11,143 nt of DNA, taken from assembly GCA_030917805.1 (NCBI GenBank), contig JAUPUA010000035.1:1-11143 (forward strand), in the 5' to 3' direction. This stretch comes from Patescibacteria group bacterium (GTDB taxonomy: Bacteria; Patescibacteriota; Saccharimonadia; Saccharimonadales; HK-STAS-PATE-42). Made by a program: the position numbers and the translations under genes. The notes under the pieces were generated by a model. It saw only the letters and a program-made list of their open reading frames with translations, had not been told where the DNA came from and did not search any database. Shown here piece by piece: positions 1-6,447 of the stretch. The number at the start of each line of letters is the position of its first letter. The stretch's first letter is position 1.

Positions 1-1
1 T

Positions 2-424
2 CAAATTAAATCAACGGTGGACCGTATGCGGGTGGTTACAAGCGAAACAGCACTTAAGTACTTGGAGGAGGACATTGTGAGTGTGGAAAACGAGCTAGCA
101 AAAGTGGAGAAAGAAATTGCCAATGAGCCGAACTTACAGGCCGAATTTGAGCAGGTTTTGCAGTATGCAAAATACATTTTAGAACACCTCTCTGAGATGC
201 TTCTTGACCTCTGTAATCCACTGCGTAAAGCTGCCTTTTTCGGAGCAATATTTAACTCAGTACCAACCTATGCAGAAATAAACTTGAGAACCCACGAAAA
301 AAGCTCGCTACCAGATGTAAACGAGCTCTTTCTTATACGGACGTCTTTAAAATCCACGTATGGTGACCCTACCGGGAATCGAACCCGGATTGCCAGATTG
401 AGAATCTGGTGTCCTAACCGTTAG
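2..424 (+). CDS. Large serine recombinase, C-terminal part (5' end outside window)
   Basis: The frame is open from the first full codon of the window, so the N-terminal catalytic domain and zinc-ribbon region lie to the left and are not visible. What remains is a charged helical stretch typical of the coiled-coil part of large serine integrases (ALKYLEED, ENELAKVEKEIA), then a hydrophobic LRKAAFFGAIF segment and VPTYAEI. The last two resemble the C-terminus of recombinases common in CPR and Firmicutes elements. The last 21 codons are read from the antisense strand of the tRNA-Glu gene and end at a TAG inside it. Enzymes of this family integrate and excise DNA through a serine-DNA intermediate. 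The position beside a tRNA 3' end fits an integrase sitting at the edge of its own element. A GTG at 17 could start a shorter product but is unlikely to be the real start. The family call is moderately sure because only the tail is seen. Confidence 0.72.
   Translation, partial: QIKSTVDRMRVVTSETALKYLEEDIVSVENELAKVEKEIANEPNLQAEFEQVLQYAKYILEHLSEMLLDLCNPLRKAAFFGAIFNSVPTYAEINLRTHEKSSLPDVNELFLIRTSLKSTYGDPTGNRTRIARLRIWCPNR
361..424. other. Candidate attachment site (tRNA-Glu 3' portion)
   Basis: A recombinase gene ends inside the 3' part of an intact tRNA with its CCA end. This is the usual arrangement where an integrative element has used the tRNA 3' end as attB and restored it after insertion. 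The exact core cannot be set here, because the second copy (the other att site) would be left of the window. Confidence 0.5.
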
Positions 425-435
425 ACGATAGGGCC
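361..435 (-). tRNA. tRNA-Glu (anticodon CTC), CCA encoded
   Basis: Read on the minus strand, all four arms fold. The acceptor stem GGCCCTA pairs with TAGGGTC (one G-T wobble). The D stem is GTC/GAC. The anticodon stem CCAGA/TCTGG encloses loop TTCTCAA, with anticodon CTC at 402-400. The T arm is CCGGG-TTCGATT-CCCGG, followed by discriminator A and genomic CCA. The gene is 75 nt with CCA, normal for tRNA-Glu, and decodes GAG. The 3' end points left toward the recombinase gene, whose reading frame overlaps most of the tRNA in antisense. Confidence 0.97.
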
Positions 436-450
436 AACGAACGAGAAAGC

Positions 451-478
451 GTTTTATATGCTAGTAGCATAATAAAAC
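451..478. repeat. 28-bp near-perfect palindrome
   Basis: The arms GTTTTATATGCTA (451-463) and TAGCAT-A-ATAAAAC (465-478) are perfect complements over 13 bp apart from one extra A at 471, with a single central G at 464. The 7-bp outer and 6-bp inner parts are both exact. It lies 15 bp upstream of tRNA-Glu in the tRNA's direction. As DNA it could be an operator for a dimeric protein, as RNA a strong hairpin. No T-tract follows on either strand, so it is not a standard terminator. Confidence 0.75.
453..458 (-). promoter_or_regulatory. Possible -10 box for tRNA-Glu
   Basis: TATAAA on the minus strand (in GCATATAAAAC) sits 17 nt before the tRNA 5' end, close enough to give a short 5' leader for RNase P to remove. 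It lies inside the left arm of the palindrome. No convincing -35 was found, so this is a weak call. Confidence 0.3.
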
Positions 479-494
479 ATTTTCGAGTGAGTTG

Positions 495-532
495 GGTCTA
501 TATCAAGCATCTCTGATGCGAAGATATAGGCT
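495..532. repeat. Long hairpin: CTATATC/GATATAG with GCATC/GATGC
   Basis: CTATATC (498-504) pairs with GATATAG (523-529), and the inner GCATC (507-511) pairs with GATGC (515-519) around the triloop TCT, separated by an AA/GAA internal loop. G496-C531, U497-G530 and G495-U532 extend the base. The two wobbles exist only if the plus strand is transcribed. No poly-T follows. Together with 451-478 this fills most of the gap between the tRNA and the helicase gene. Confidence 0.6.
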
Positions 533-595
533 AAGCCTTAATTATACCAAAACAACAGCGTAAACTTAACACCAAACCGCTTAGGCTAACTGGGC

Positions 596-601
596 TATAC
601 T
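596..601 (+). promoter_or_regulatory. -10 box TATACT of the PIF1-like helicase gene
   Basis: TATACT ends 8 nt before the ATG at 610. Transcription from it would begin at or within a few bases of the start codon, giving a leaderless mRNA. No Shine-Dalgarno is present. The surrounding 13-mer GCTATACTTAAGC recurs exactly at the der promoter (4323-4335). Confidence 0.6.
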
Positions 602-609
602 TAAGCTTA

Positions 610-2337
610 ATGCTCCAAAAACAAGCTTTGCAAGTACTCCAGATGGGCCACAACGTCTTTTTAACAGGGCAGGCTGGATCTGGAAAAACGTATACACTTA
701 ACCAGTTCATTAAATGGGCGCGTGAACACAGAATTGGAACAGCTGTAACTGCCTCAACCGGAATAGCTGCCACCCATATAGGCGGGACCACCATTCATTC
801 CTGGTCTGGAATAGGAATCCGCGAAGAAATCACCGAAAAAGACTTAGAAAAACTTGCCCTAAAAAAAGAACTTCAGAAGCGCTTCAAAAGTACAAAGATT
901 CTGATCATCGACGAGGTCTCGATGCTCTCGGCAAACTTTTTTGATAACCTCAATACCGTTTGTAAGTACATGAAAGAAAACGACCTCCCATTCGGTGGAA
1001 TCCAGATTATTCTTTGCGGTGATCTCTTCCAGCTCCCACCAATCAATCGTTATTCTAAAGAACTTAAAATGGTTGTTCACTCCAAAGCCTGGAGCGAGAT
1101 GAAGCCAGTAATTTGCTATCTAAAAGAGCAGCACAGGCAAGAGGACGGTGACAAACTAACCCAAATTCTTAACAATATTCGCGCCGGAAAAGCAGATGAC
1201 AAAGACATCAAAATCTTAGAGGAAAGAATTTTGAATAGCGAGCTTAAGTTAAGTGTTGAAGATACTAACCCGACCAAGCTCTACAGCCATAATGCAGACG
1301 TAGATCATATTAACCACGTTGAGTTAGCAAAGCTAAATTACACAGAAAAAACATTTCAGACAGAAAAGGCAGGCAAGCGTGCATTAGTCGAAACACTTTT
1401 AAAATCATGTCTTGCGCCAGAGGAGCTCAAGCTCAAGATTGGTGCAGAGGTCATGTTCATTAAAAATGACCAATCAGGACGCTTTGCTAACGGAACACGC
1501 GGCAAAGTAGTTAACTTTAAAAAAGAAAGTGGTTGGCCAATAGTGCAAACACTAGATGAAAGAATTATCATTGCAGAGCCAGATTCTTGGTCTATCAAAG
1601 ATGAAAAAGGAGCAGACATCGCTGCTATCACCCAAATCCCTCTCAGGCTCGCCTGGGCAATCACAATCCATAAGAGCCAAGGAATGACTCTAGATTCTGC
1701 CTACATCAATTTAGAGAAAGTCTTCGAATTCGGAATGGGCTACGTCGCACTTTCAAGAGTCAGAACCCTAGAGGGCCTTCATCTTGAAGGCTTCAACCAA
1801 ATGTCTCTAAAAATTAACCCGGCCATCATCAAAATCAACGACCAACTATCTAAACACTCAGATCTCGGCTCAGATCGACTCTCTAAACTTAAACCCACAG
1901 CAATAGAAAAAAAGATAGAAGAATCAATCAAGAGCAGGGGAGGAGTGCTAAAAGCAGAACCAATCTCAGAATCTAAAATAGAAAAATCAGTCGGCGGGAA
2001 AGGCAAAAAAGATAGCCACAAAACATCTGTAAATTTAATCTTAGAAGGCAAGAGTCTAAAAGAGGTCGCCAAAGAGCGTGATATTAAAATACAAACTGTA
2101 ATCAGCCACCTTGCACGCTACATCCAAGAGTCTGAAGATCCAAAAACAGAATTGATCAAATTTAAGAAGCTAAAGCCGTCCACTAAACAAATAAAAGATC
2201 TAAAGTCAGTCCTTGCTAAAAATAAGAATTTGGATCTTGAATCTCGTTATCTTCTGAAAGAACTCCAGCAAAAAGCAAAATCATCCGGAATGAACCTGAG
2301 CTACGAAGAACTTGCCCTCACTCTAATTTGGCTTTAA
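610..2337 (+). CDS. PIF1-like SF1B DNA helicase with C-terminal helix-turn-helix domain
   Basis: A 575-aa ATP-dependent 5'-3' DNA helicase of the PIF1/RecD2-like group, acting on replication and recombination intermediates in the cytoplasm. Walker A is GQAGSGKT (residues 20-27, Lys26). Walker B is LIIDEVSML with D101-E102. The motifs CGDLFQLPP, EQHRQ, the HKSQGMTLD box from His354 and VALSRVRTLEGL complete the SF1B set. After a Lys/Ser-rich linker, residues about 471-510 (VNLILEGKSLKEVAKERDIK) form a helix-turn-helix like the HTH_40 domain found at the C-terminus of some RecQ and PIF1-type helicases, probably a DNA-binding module. The ATG at 610 is chosen because no other start codon lies between it and the upstream in-frame stop at 532, and a -10 box sits 8 nt before it. 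The gene is followed 32 bp later by the pseudouridine synthase gene, which has its own -10. Substrate preference cannot be read from the sequence. Confidence 0.92.
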   Translation: MLQKQALQVLQMGHNVFLTGQAGSGKTYTLNQFIKWAREHRIGTAVTASTGIAATHIGGTTIHSWSGIGIREEITEKDLEKLALKKELQKRFKSTKILIIDEVSMLSANFFDNLNTVCKYMKENDLPFGGIQIILCGDLFQLPPINRYSKELKMVVHSKAWSEMKPVICYLKEQHRQEDGDKLTQILNNIRAGKADDKDIKILEERILNSELKLSVEDTNPTKLYSHNADVDHINHVELAKLNYTEKTFQTEKAGKRALVETLLKSCLAPEELKLKIGAEVMFIKNDQSGRFANGTRGKVVNFKKESGWPIVQTLDERIIIAEPDSWSIKDEKGADIAAITQIPLRLAWAITIHKSQGMTLDSAYINLEKVFEFGMGYVALSRVRTLEGLHLEGFNQMSLKINPAIIKINDQLSKHSDLGSDRLSKLKPTAIEKKIEESIKSRGGVLKAEPISESKIEKSVGGKGKKDSHKTSVNLILEGKSLKEVAKERDIKIQTVISHLARYIQESEDPKTELIKFKKLKPSTKQIKDLKSVLAKNKNLDLESRYLLKELQQKAKSSGMNLSYEELALTLIWL

Positions 2338-2352
2338 TAACAGCGCATAGCG

Positions 2353-2358
2353 TATAAT
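2353..2358 (+). promoter_or_regulatory. -10 box TATAAT of the pseudouridine synthase gene
   Basis: A perfect TATAAT with 11 nt to the ATG at 2370 and no Shine-Dalgarno between. The same 11-nt spacing is seen at pth (5794-5799). The expected transcript has a leader of about 5 nt or less. Confidence 0.65.
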
Positions 2359-2369
2359 AAGTAAGATAC

Positions 2370-3047
2370 ATGAGATTGAACAAATACCTATCACTAAGCC
2401 TCAATATCAGCAGAAGAGCTTCGGATGATTTAATAGCAGCAAAAAAAGTCAAAATAAACGAGCAAGTCGCGGTACTTGGAAATAGAGTAGAGCCAGAGAC
2501 AGATCAGGTTAAAGTACTTGGAAAGATAGTCAAACCAGAACAAACTATGAAAACATATCTACTACTGAATAAACCAGAAGGTTATTTATCTTCAAAAGTT
2601 TCTCAAGGTGGAGCACCAACAGTTTATGAACTCCTGCCAAAAGAATACAAAAAGTTAAATCTTAATATTGCAGGTAGATTAGATAAAGACAGTTGTGGGC
2701 TGATTTTGCTTACTAATGACGGCGACTACCTCAACAAGATAACCCATCCTAGTTCAGGAAAAACTAAAACCTACACCGTCAGACTAAATAAAGAGCTCCA
2801 GCCGGAGGATTTAGAGAAACTCAAAGCCGGAATTCAAATCGGAGATTCACGCCCATCTAAATTCAAATCAATCACACCTCGAGAGGATTCAAGCTTAGAA
2901 GTTGAGCTAGAAGAAGGCCGTAACCGCCATATTCGCCGAACATTCTACGAACTAGGCTACCGCGTAACGTTCCTTCAAAGAACAAAGCTTGGGCCCTACG
3001 AACTCGAAGACCTAAAAGAAGGCGAAATCAGAACAACAGAAATCTAA
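2370..3047 (+). CDS. RsuA/RluB-family rRNA pseudouridine synthase
   Basis: A 225-aa enzyme that isomerises a uridine in ribosomal RNA to pseudouridine. An S4 RNA-binding domain occupies about residues 1-48 (MRLNKYLSLSLNISRRASDD, then AAKKVKINEQV). The catalytic domain follows, with LLNKPEGYLSS and the hallmark GRLDKDSCGLILLTNDG, in which Asp105 is the predicted nucleophile. Later family motifs are KTYTVRL and EGRNRHIRRTFYELG. Length and order fit RsuA/RluB/RluE/RluF rather than RluA or TruB. The RsuA (16S) and RluB/E/F (23S) substrates cannot be separated by eye, so no symbol is given. Its TAA stop overlaps the TAG stop of the convergent gene on the minus strand, so no space is left for a terminator. 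Confidence 0.93.
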   Translation: MRLNKYLSLSLNISRRASDDLIAAKKVKINEQVAVLGNRVEPETDQVKVLGKIVKPEQTMKTYLLLNKPEGYLSSKVSQGGAPTVYELLPKEYKKLNLNIAGRLDKDSCGLILLTNDGDYLNKITHPSSGKTKTYTVRLNKELQPEDLEKLKAGIQIGDSRPSKFKSITPREDSSLEVELEEGRNRHIRRTFYELGYRVTFLQRTKLGPYELEDLKEGEIRTTEI

Positions 3048-3397
3048 CTCCAGCCAAACATCGTACCGTGCAGATGTTGCATATTAGCAACTTGGTCCGG
3101 AGTAAGGGAAACCCCAGAACCCAATCCCTTATCTTTAGGCTCTCGGTTAGGGCAAGATTCACACTTAGATTCATCTCTACGAGGACAAGGGACGACTACA
3201 TCTTCTATTGTGCCTGGAACAAGCCCCGAAATTGTAAGTAAATCTACCTTACGTTCGTAGGGCCTAGTCGTAGACAAATGCTCACCAGTTTTTCGGTCAA
3301 ATTCGCAGCTAGTTAAACCGAAGACACCAGCACTCTCAACTCTCACAGATGACCCAGAGATGTCTACTTCAGCTTCAGACACTAAATCGGAGATCAT
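3044..3397 (-). CDS. Unknown small protein with a Cys cluster (117 aa)
   Basis: I do not recognise this protein. It has no signal peptide or membrane segment. An acidic N-terminal part (MISDLVSEAEVDISGSSVRV) precedes a C31EFDRKTGEH segment that looks like a short beta turn. The stretch TISGLVPGTIEDVVVPC leads into Cys71, Cys79 and Cys82 (spacing C-x7-C-x2-C), a possible metal knuckle with Cys31 or a nearby His. The C-terminus carries HLHGTMFGW. The ATG at 3397 lies inside the end of the upstream gene (23-bp overlap), which suggests translational coupling. The stop overlaps that of the pseudouridine synthase gene on the other strand. It is the last gene of the three-gene run that starts at 3885. 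Confidence that it is a real gene is moderate: the tight packing supports it, homology is unknown. Confidence 0.6.
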   Translation of the reverse strand: MISDLVSEAEVDISGSSVRVESAGVFGLTSCEFDRKTGEHLSTTRPYERKVDLLTISGLVPGTIEDVVVPCPRRDESKCESCPNREPKDKGLGSGVSLTPDQVANMQHLHGTMFGWS

Positions 3398-3572
3398 TCT
3401 TTGAGCCTAGACCACCCTGTGTTTCAGTACCAGTAACTTCTGAGCTATGTAAATCTGTGAACACTTTCTCTAGGCCACCCAAGCCCAGGGCACTTACTAA
3501 ATCTCCAAGGGAAGACACGCGAGTCTCACCATCTTCAGAATTAGTGATGATTCTAATATCAAATTGAGTCAT
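3375..3572 (-). CDS. Unknown small protein (65 aa)
   Basis: Not recognised. The N-terminal half reads as a plausible small fold (FDIRIITNSEDGETRVSSL, then GDLVSALGLGGLEKVFTDL), with a beta-like strand followed by a hydrophobic helix. The C-terminal third is polar and Gly/Thr-rich. The ATG at 3572 is 4 nt after the stop of the preceding gene, and its end overlaps the next gene by 23 bp, so the three are very likely cotranscribed. No Shine-Dalgarno precedes it. The small size and unknown family keep confidence moderate. Confidence 0.5.
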   Translation of the reverse strand: MTQFDIRIITNSEDGETRVSSLGDLVSALGLGGLEKVFTDLHSSEVTGTETQGGLGSKNDLRFSV

Positions 3573-3576
3573 ATAT

Positions 3577-3885
3577 CTAAAGGTTATTGCCAGCGATAGA
3601 GTGCCCAGAGTCTAACATACCTAAGCTAGGTTCTTCGCTAGAAGCTGCCTCAACTTTTAAAGCCGTCCTATCTGCTAACACACTCACGACATCGCCAGCA
3701 TCGCTCAGCGCAGAACTTATCGCACCTAGACCATCACTTACGGTTCCTCTGCCTAATCTATAGGCCCCACCTAAAATCTCGCAAGGGTTTCCTAATACTC
3801 TATCTAATTTTGGAAACCCTAGATCTACTACAGTTAATCTCTTCTTTTGTCCATCAATTCTTGGAATTCCACTTCTAGCTGACAT
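3577..3885 (-). CDS. Unknown small protein (102 aa), first gene of a three-gene run
   Basis: Not recognised. A basic N-terminus (MSARSGIPRIDGQKKRLTVV) is followed by a Gly-rich centre (LGGAYRLGRGTVSDGLGAIS) and a helix-like SSALSDAGDVVSVLADRTAL. The C-terminus is polar. One Cys, no signal peptide. The 67-bp gap upstream (3886-3952) is AT-rich and ends in AAAATATATT directly before the ATG, which could hold a -10 (TAAAAT, 5 nt from the start). No Shine-Dalgarno is seen near the ATG. It leads the genes at 3572 and 3397. The function is unknown, and its position between core genes on the opposite strand suggests an inserted block. Confidence 0.55.
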   Translation of the reverse strand: MSARSGIPRIDGQKKRLTVVDLGFPKLDRVLGNPCEILGGAYRLGRGTVSDGLGAISSALSDAGDVVSVLADRTALKVEAASSEEPSLGMLDSGHSIAGNNL

Positions 3886-3952
3886 AATATATTTTAATAA
3901 TTAGTTTTAAGGATTAATTTACTCCTATCAAAGATTCTTTGCAACCTTAAGC

Positions 3953-4267
3953 TTAATTTTCAAGTTTTGCCTTTAACTCAGAAAACTCACTAGAGACAAC
4001 AGCCCTTTCACCCATATGACAGCAAGTTGGATATCCATTCCAAGTTTTAAGACCTGCTTTCTCGGATCCAGGATCCGCTTTTTCTCTTTTCGGAACATCG
4101 AAACAGCCAGTTGGCTCAAGGTCAGGATAGTTAGCTGGGCATGATGGACTACAAATAGCCTTAGCACCAATCTTCTGAACAACAACACCTCTTTCAATGC
4201 AGGAAGGCATAGGAGTCTTTGTAGGACCGAATCTAACCCACCTCTTGAAACCTTCAGTAACACTCAT
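3953..4267 (-). CDS. Unknown Cys-rich small protein (104 aa)
   Basis: Not recognised. The start is placed at the ATG at 4267. An alternative TTG at 4285 would overlap the -10 box TATAAT (4277-4282), so the longer 110-aa version is unlikely. The protein opens with SVTEGFKRWVRFGPTKTP and has six cysteines (23, 39, 43, 55, 82, 83), including C-x3-C in ICSPSCP and the pair in YPTCCHMGE. This suggests metal binding or disulfides, but there is no signal peptide to export it. The C-terminus is a charged helix (SSEFSELKAKLEN). It is divergent from der, 89 bp away, with its own promoter, and is followed after 67 bp by the three-gene unknown run. A second open frame on the same strand (3973-4263) is judged a shadow. 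Confidence 0.6.
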   Translation of the reverse strand: MSVTEGFKRWVRFGPTKTPMPSCIERGVVVQKIGAKAICSPSCPANYPDLEPTGCFDVPKREKADPGSEKAGLKTWNGYPTCCHMGERAVVSSEFSELKAKLEN

Positions 4268-4276
4268 ATGCCAATC

Positions 4277-4282
4277 ATTATA
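4277..4282 (-). promoter_or_regulatory. -10 box TATAAT of the Cys-rich unknown gene
   Basis: TATAAT on the minus strand (in GTTGTATAATG) ends 9 nt before the ATG at 4267. It decides that start, since the TTG start at 4285 would precede transcription. No Shine-Dalgarno is present, so the transcript would be leaderless or nearly so. Confidence 0.6.
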
Positions 4283-4324
4283 CAACTTTTTTGTTCAGAT
4301 GTTTATATTAACAGCGAAATAAGC

Positions 4325-4330
4325 TATACT
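4325..4330 (+). promoter_or_regulatory. -10 box TATACT of der
   Basis: TATACT lies in AAGCTATACTTAAGC, sharing the 13-mer GCTATACTTAAGC with the helicase promoter. There are 26 nt to the ATG at 4357, giving an AT-rich leader of about 20 nt with no Shine-Dalgarno. Confidence 0.5.
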
Positions 4331-4356
4331 TAAGCATAGTAAATAATAAAAAACTA

Positions 4357-5742
4357 ATGCGAGAAAACCTCCCAATCGTCGCCATAGTAGGGCGTACCAA
4401 TGTCGGAAAAAGCAGCCTAACTAACGCTATGCTCGGATATGCCCGCTCTATCGTTGCGAGAGAAAGCGGAACCACGAGAGATAGTGTATTTGCCGTAGCA
4501 GAGCACGAAGGTAAAAAGTTCTGGCTGGCAGATACCGCTGGGCTCAAAAAGGCCTCCGACGAATTTGAAACAACCATTCAAGAACAAATTCAAGAAGCAT
4601 CTGAAGCTGCAGATCTAATTCTTGTAGCAGTAGAAGCCGGAACAGCGGTTAGCGATGAAGATACAAAAGTAGCCCGCCTTGCTAGGAAAAGCGGTAAAGA
4701 GACCGTTCTAATCATCAATAAGGTAGATAAACTCAAAGATTCCGAACAAGAAGAAAGTAATAAGTGGCGGCGCTTAGGAATTGAAAACATCATCTTTACC
4801 TCTGCCATTCATAAAGACGGCATCGAAGAACTACTTGATAGAATAATTGAAACCGTACCAGCTAAGAGCTCTTATGAGGACACCGACCTCGTTATAGCCT
4901 TTCTAGGGCGTCCAAATGTAGGAAAGAGTTCCATATTCAACGCTCTAGCAAAAAAGCAGCAGGCAGTGGTTGCAGACGTCGCAGGCACTACTCGCGATAT
5001 CAACTCAGTACGAATAAAGTACCATGGCAAGAATATCGAACTACTAGACACTGCCGGAATCCGCAAACCCGGTAAAATAGAGCACGGTCTAGAAAAGTTC
5101 AGTGTGCTGAAGTCACTAAGAGCCATACAACAGGCCGATGTCTGCGTAGTATTGCTAGATGTAAACGAACTTGCCACCGGAATGGATCAAAGAATCCTAG
5201 GCATGGTAAAAGATGCCAACCGAGGCTTAATCATTGCTATCAGCAAGTGGGACCTCTTCGAAGAAAAAGATGCCTTCAGCGCAGATTACATTTCTGGAAA
5301 GTTACAAGAAGACCTCCAGTTTGTACCTTGGGCACCACTGGTGTTTACTAGCTCAGTAGATGATAAAAACCTCAATAAACTTATCGAAATGGCCACAGTT
5401 GTTCAAGAAGAGCGTGGCAGAAAAATTAAGACCACCGAACTTAATAAATGGTTAAGGCGGGCAGTCGCACACCATGAGCCACCAACAACTAAGGGTAATC
5501 TTCACCCTAAGTTGCAATACGCAGTTCAAGAGGTGGATACACCATACCCCAGCTTCCAGCTTCACGGAAACCACGTCCGTAAAATACACTGGAGCTACAA
5601 ACGCTACCTAGAAAAATCACTAAGAGAAAGTTTCAAATTCACCGGAACGCCAATAGAAATCTGGTTCATCCAAAAAGAGGTTCGCGGAATTAAAAAGAAG
5701 ACCACCTACAAAGACGCCCTCGCTAACAAAAGAAAGCGCTAA
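4357..5742 (+). CDS. der: Der (EngA) ribosome-assembly GTPase
   Basis: A 461-aa double-GTPase needed for maturation of the 50S ribosomal subunit. The first G domain has GRTNVGKSS (residues 12-20), a DTAG switch II and the NKVD specificity motif. The second G domain begins with GRPNVGKSS (184-192), has a second LLDTAGIRKPG and ends its specificity motif as SKWD (296-299), where most Der proteins have NKWD. The C-terminal KH-like domain follows (ELNKWLRRAVAHHEPPTTKG, then FIQKEVRGIKKKTTY) and ends in a basic tail. Length and domain order are typical. The start gives the standard short N-terminus MRENLPIVAIVGR. pth follows 68 bp downstream with its own -10. Confidence 0.98.
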   Translation: MRENLPIVAIVGRTNVGKSSLTNAMLGYARSIVARESGTTRDSVFAVAEHEGKKFWLADTAGLKKASDEFETTIQEQIQEASEAADLILVAVEAGTAVSDEDTKVARLARKSGKETVLIINKVDKLKDSEQEESNKWRRLGIENIIFTSAIHKDGIEELLDRIIETVPAKSSYEDTDLVIAFLGRPNVGKSSIFNALAKKQQAVVADVAGTTRDINSVRIKYHGKNIELLDTAGIRKPGKIEHGLEKFSVLKSLRAIQQADVCVVLLDVNELATGMDQRILGMVKDANRGLIIAISKWDLFEEKDAFSADYISGKLQEDLQFVPWAPLVFTSSVDDKNLNKLIEMATVVQEERGRKIKTTELNKWLRRAVAHHEPPTTKGNLHPKLQYAVQEVDTPYPSFQLHGNHVRKIHWSYKRYLEKSLRESFKFTGTPIEIWFIQKEVRGIKKKTTYKDALANKRKR

Positions 5743-5793
5743 TTCCTCGGCAGCCTCTCTATGAGACTAGGCCAACAAAGGGTGAGCTTAGGT

Positions 5794-5799
5794 TATAAT
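5794..5799 (+). promoter_or_regulatory. -10 box TATAAT of pth
   Basis: A perfect TATAAT with 11 nt to the ATG at 5811, the same spacing as at 2353-2358. It supports the upstream start of Pth, because a transcript from here begins within a few bases of that ATG. Confidence 0.62.
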
Positions 5800-5810
5800 A
5801 CGAAAATAAT

Positions 5811-6437
5811 ATGTCCATAATCTCGAAAACTCCTTTTAACTTTAAACTTGGCTGGGGTGATGCACGCTCTAAGCCAGAAGTAAGTATGGATATTTCAAAA
5901 GATGAAGGAGGCTTTATAAAACTAATAGTAGGGCTTGGAAACATTGGTGATAAATACAGCGGAACCCGACATAATATCGGATTTGAAGTTATAGATAAGT
6001 ACGCTCAAGGTAACGACTTCCCAGAATTTAAAGAAAACAAGAAGTTCTTTGGTCTAACCTCAGAAAAGTTCATATCCGGTAAAAAGGTGATCCTCCTAAA
6101 ACCAACAACCCTAATGAATGTAAGCGGTAAAAGTATCCGTGCTATAACCGACTTCTATAACATTCCGACACAAGACATCATAATTATCCATGACGAGCTA
6201 GATCTCGATTTTGGAATCGTCAAACTTAAAGATGGCGGAGAAGGAAAGAGTAGCCATAACGGCCTACGAGATATAACCAAGCAAACTGGCAAAACCAACT
6301 TCAAAAGAATCCGTTTTGGGATAAAAAACCCCTTACTCGAAAAGATGGACGCCAGCGACTTCGTGCTAGGTAAATTTGATAAAGAAGAACAAGGCAAACT
6401 AAAAAGCCTCATCAAAGAGGCCAACGATCTAATCTAG
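5811..6437 (+). CDS. pth: Peptidyl-tRNA hydrolase
   Basis: A 208-aa enzyme that cleaves peptidyl-tRNA released by stalled ribosomes, recycling the tRNA. The core starts at KLIVGLGNIG (residue 37 on). The expected active-site residues are present: Asn44, catalytic His54 in TRHNIGF, Asp128 in IIHDELDLDFG and Asn150 in SSHNGLRD. The later KRIRFGI and FVLGKF motifs also fit. The usual GNPG is GNIG here. The first 36 residues (MSIISKTPFNFKLGWGDARS onward) precede the normal N-terminus of the family. The start at 5811 is kept because a TATAAT lies 11 nt upstream, but an internal ATG at 5886 (residue 26) would give a protein closer to usual. The gene follows der, and its TAG stop overlaps a possible -10 of the structured region downstream. 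Confidence 0.96.
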   Translation: MSIISKTPFNFKLGWGDARSKPEVSMDISKDEGGFIKLIVGLGNIGDKYSGTRHNIGFEVIDKYAQGNDFPEFKENKKFFGLTSEKFISGKKVILLKPTTLMNVSGKSIRAITDFYNIPTQDIIIIHDELDLDFGIVKLKDGGEGKSSHNGLRDITKQTGKTNFKRIRFGIKNPLLEKMDASDFVLGKFDKEEQGKLKSLIKEANDLI

Positions 6438-6442
6438 ATAAT
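6437..6442 (+). promoter_or_regulatory. Possible -10 box (GATAAT) of the structured RNA
   Basis: GATAAT begins on the last base of the pth stop and ends 5 nt before A6448, the first base of the outer helix of the proposed RNA. That spacing fits a transcription start at the helix 5' end. No clear -35 is seen, but the other promoters in the window also lack one. Confidence 0.35.
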
Positions 6443-6447
6443 CAAAA

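Noticed and set aside
3973..4263. Alternative 96-aa frame on the minus strand overlapping the Cys-rich unknown gene
   Set aside because: It lies almost entirely within the 104-aa gene in another frame. The 104-aa frame has the -10 box at the right distance, so this one is treated as a shadow.
4283..4285. TTG as start of the Cys-rich gene (110 aa)
   Set aside because: The TTG is immediately upstream of the TATAAT hexamer, so it would not be on the transcript. The ATG at 4267 fits.
5750..5772. Possible terminator after der (GCCT...AGGC)
   Set aside because: Only short 4-bp and 3-bp stems and no T-tract. The pth promoter follows at once.
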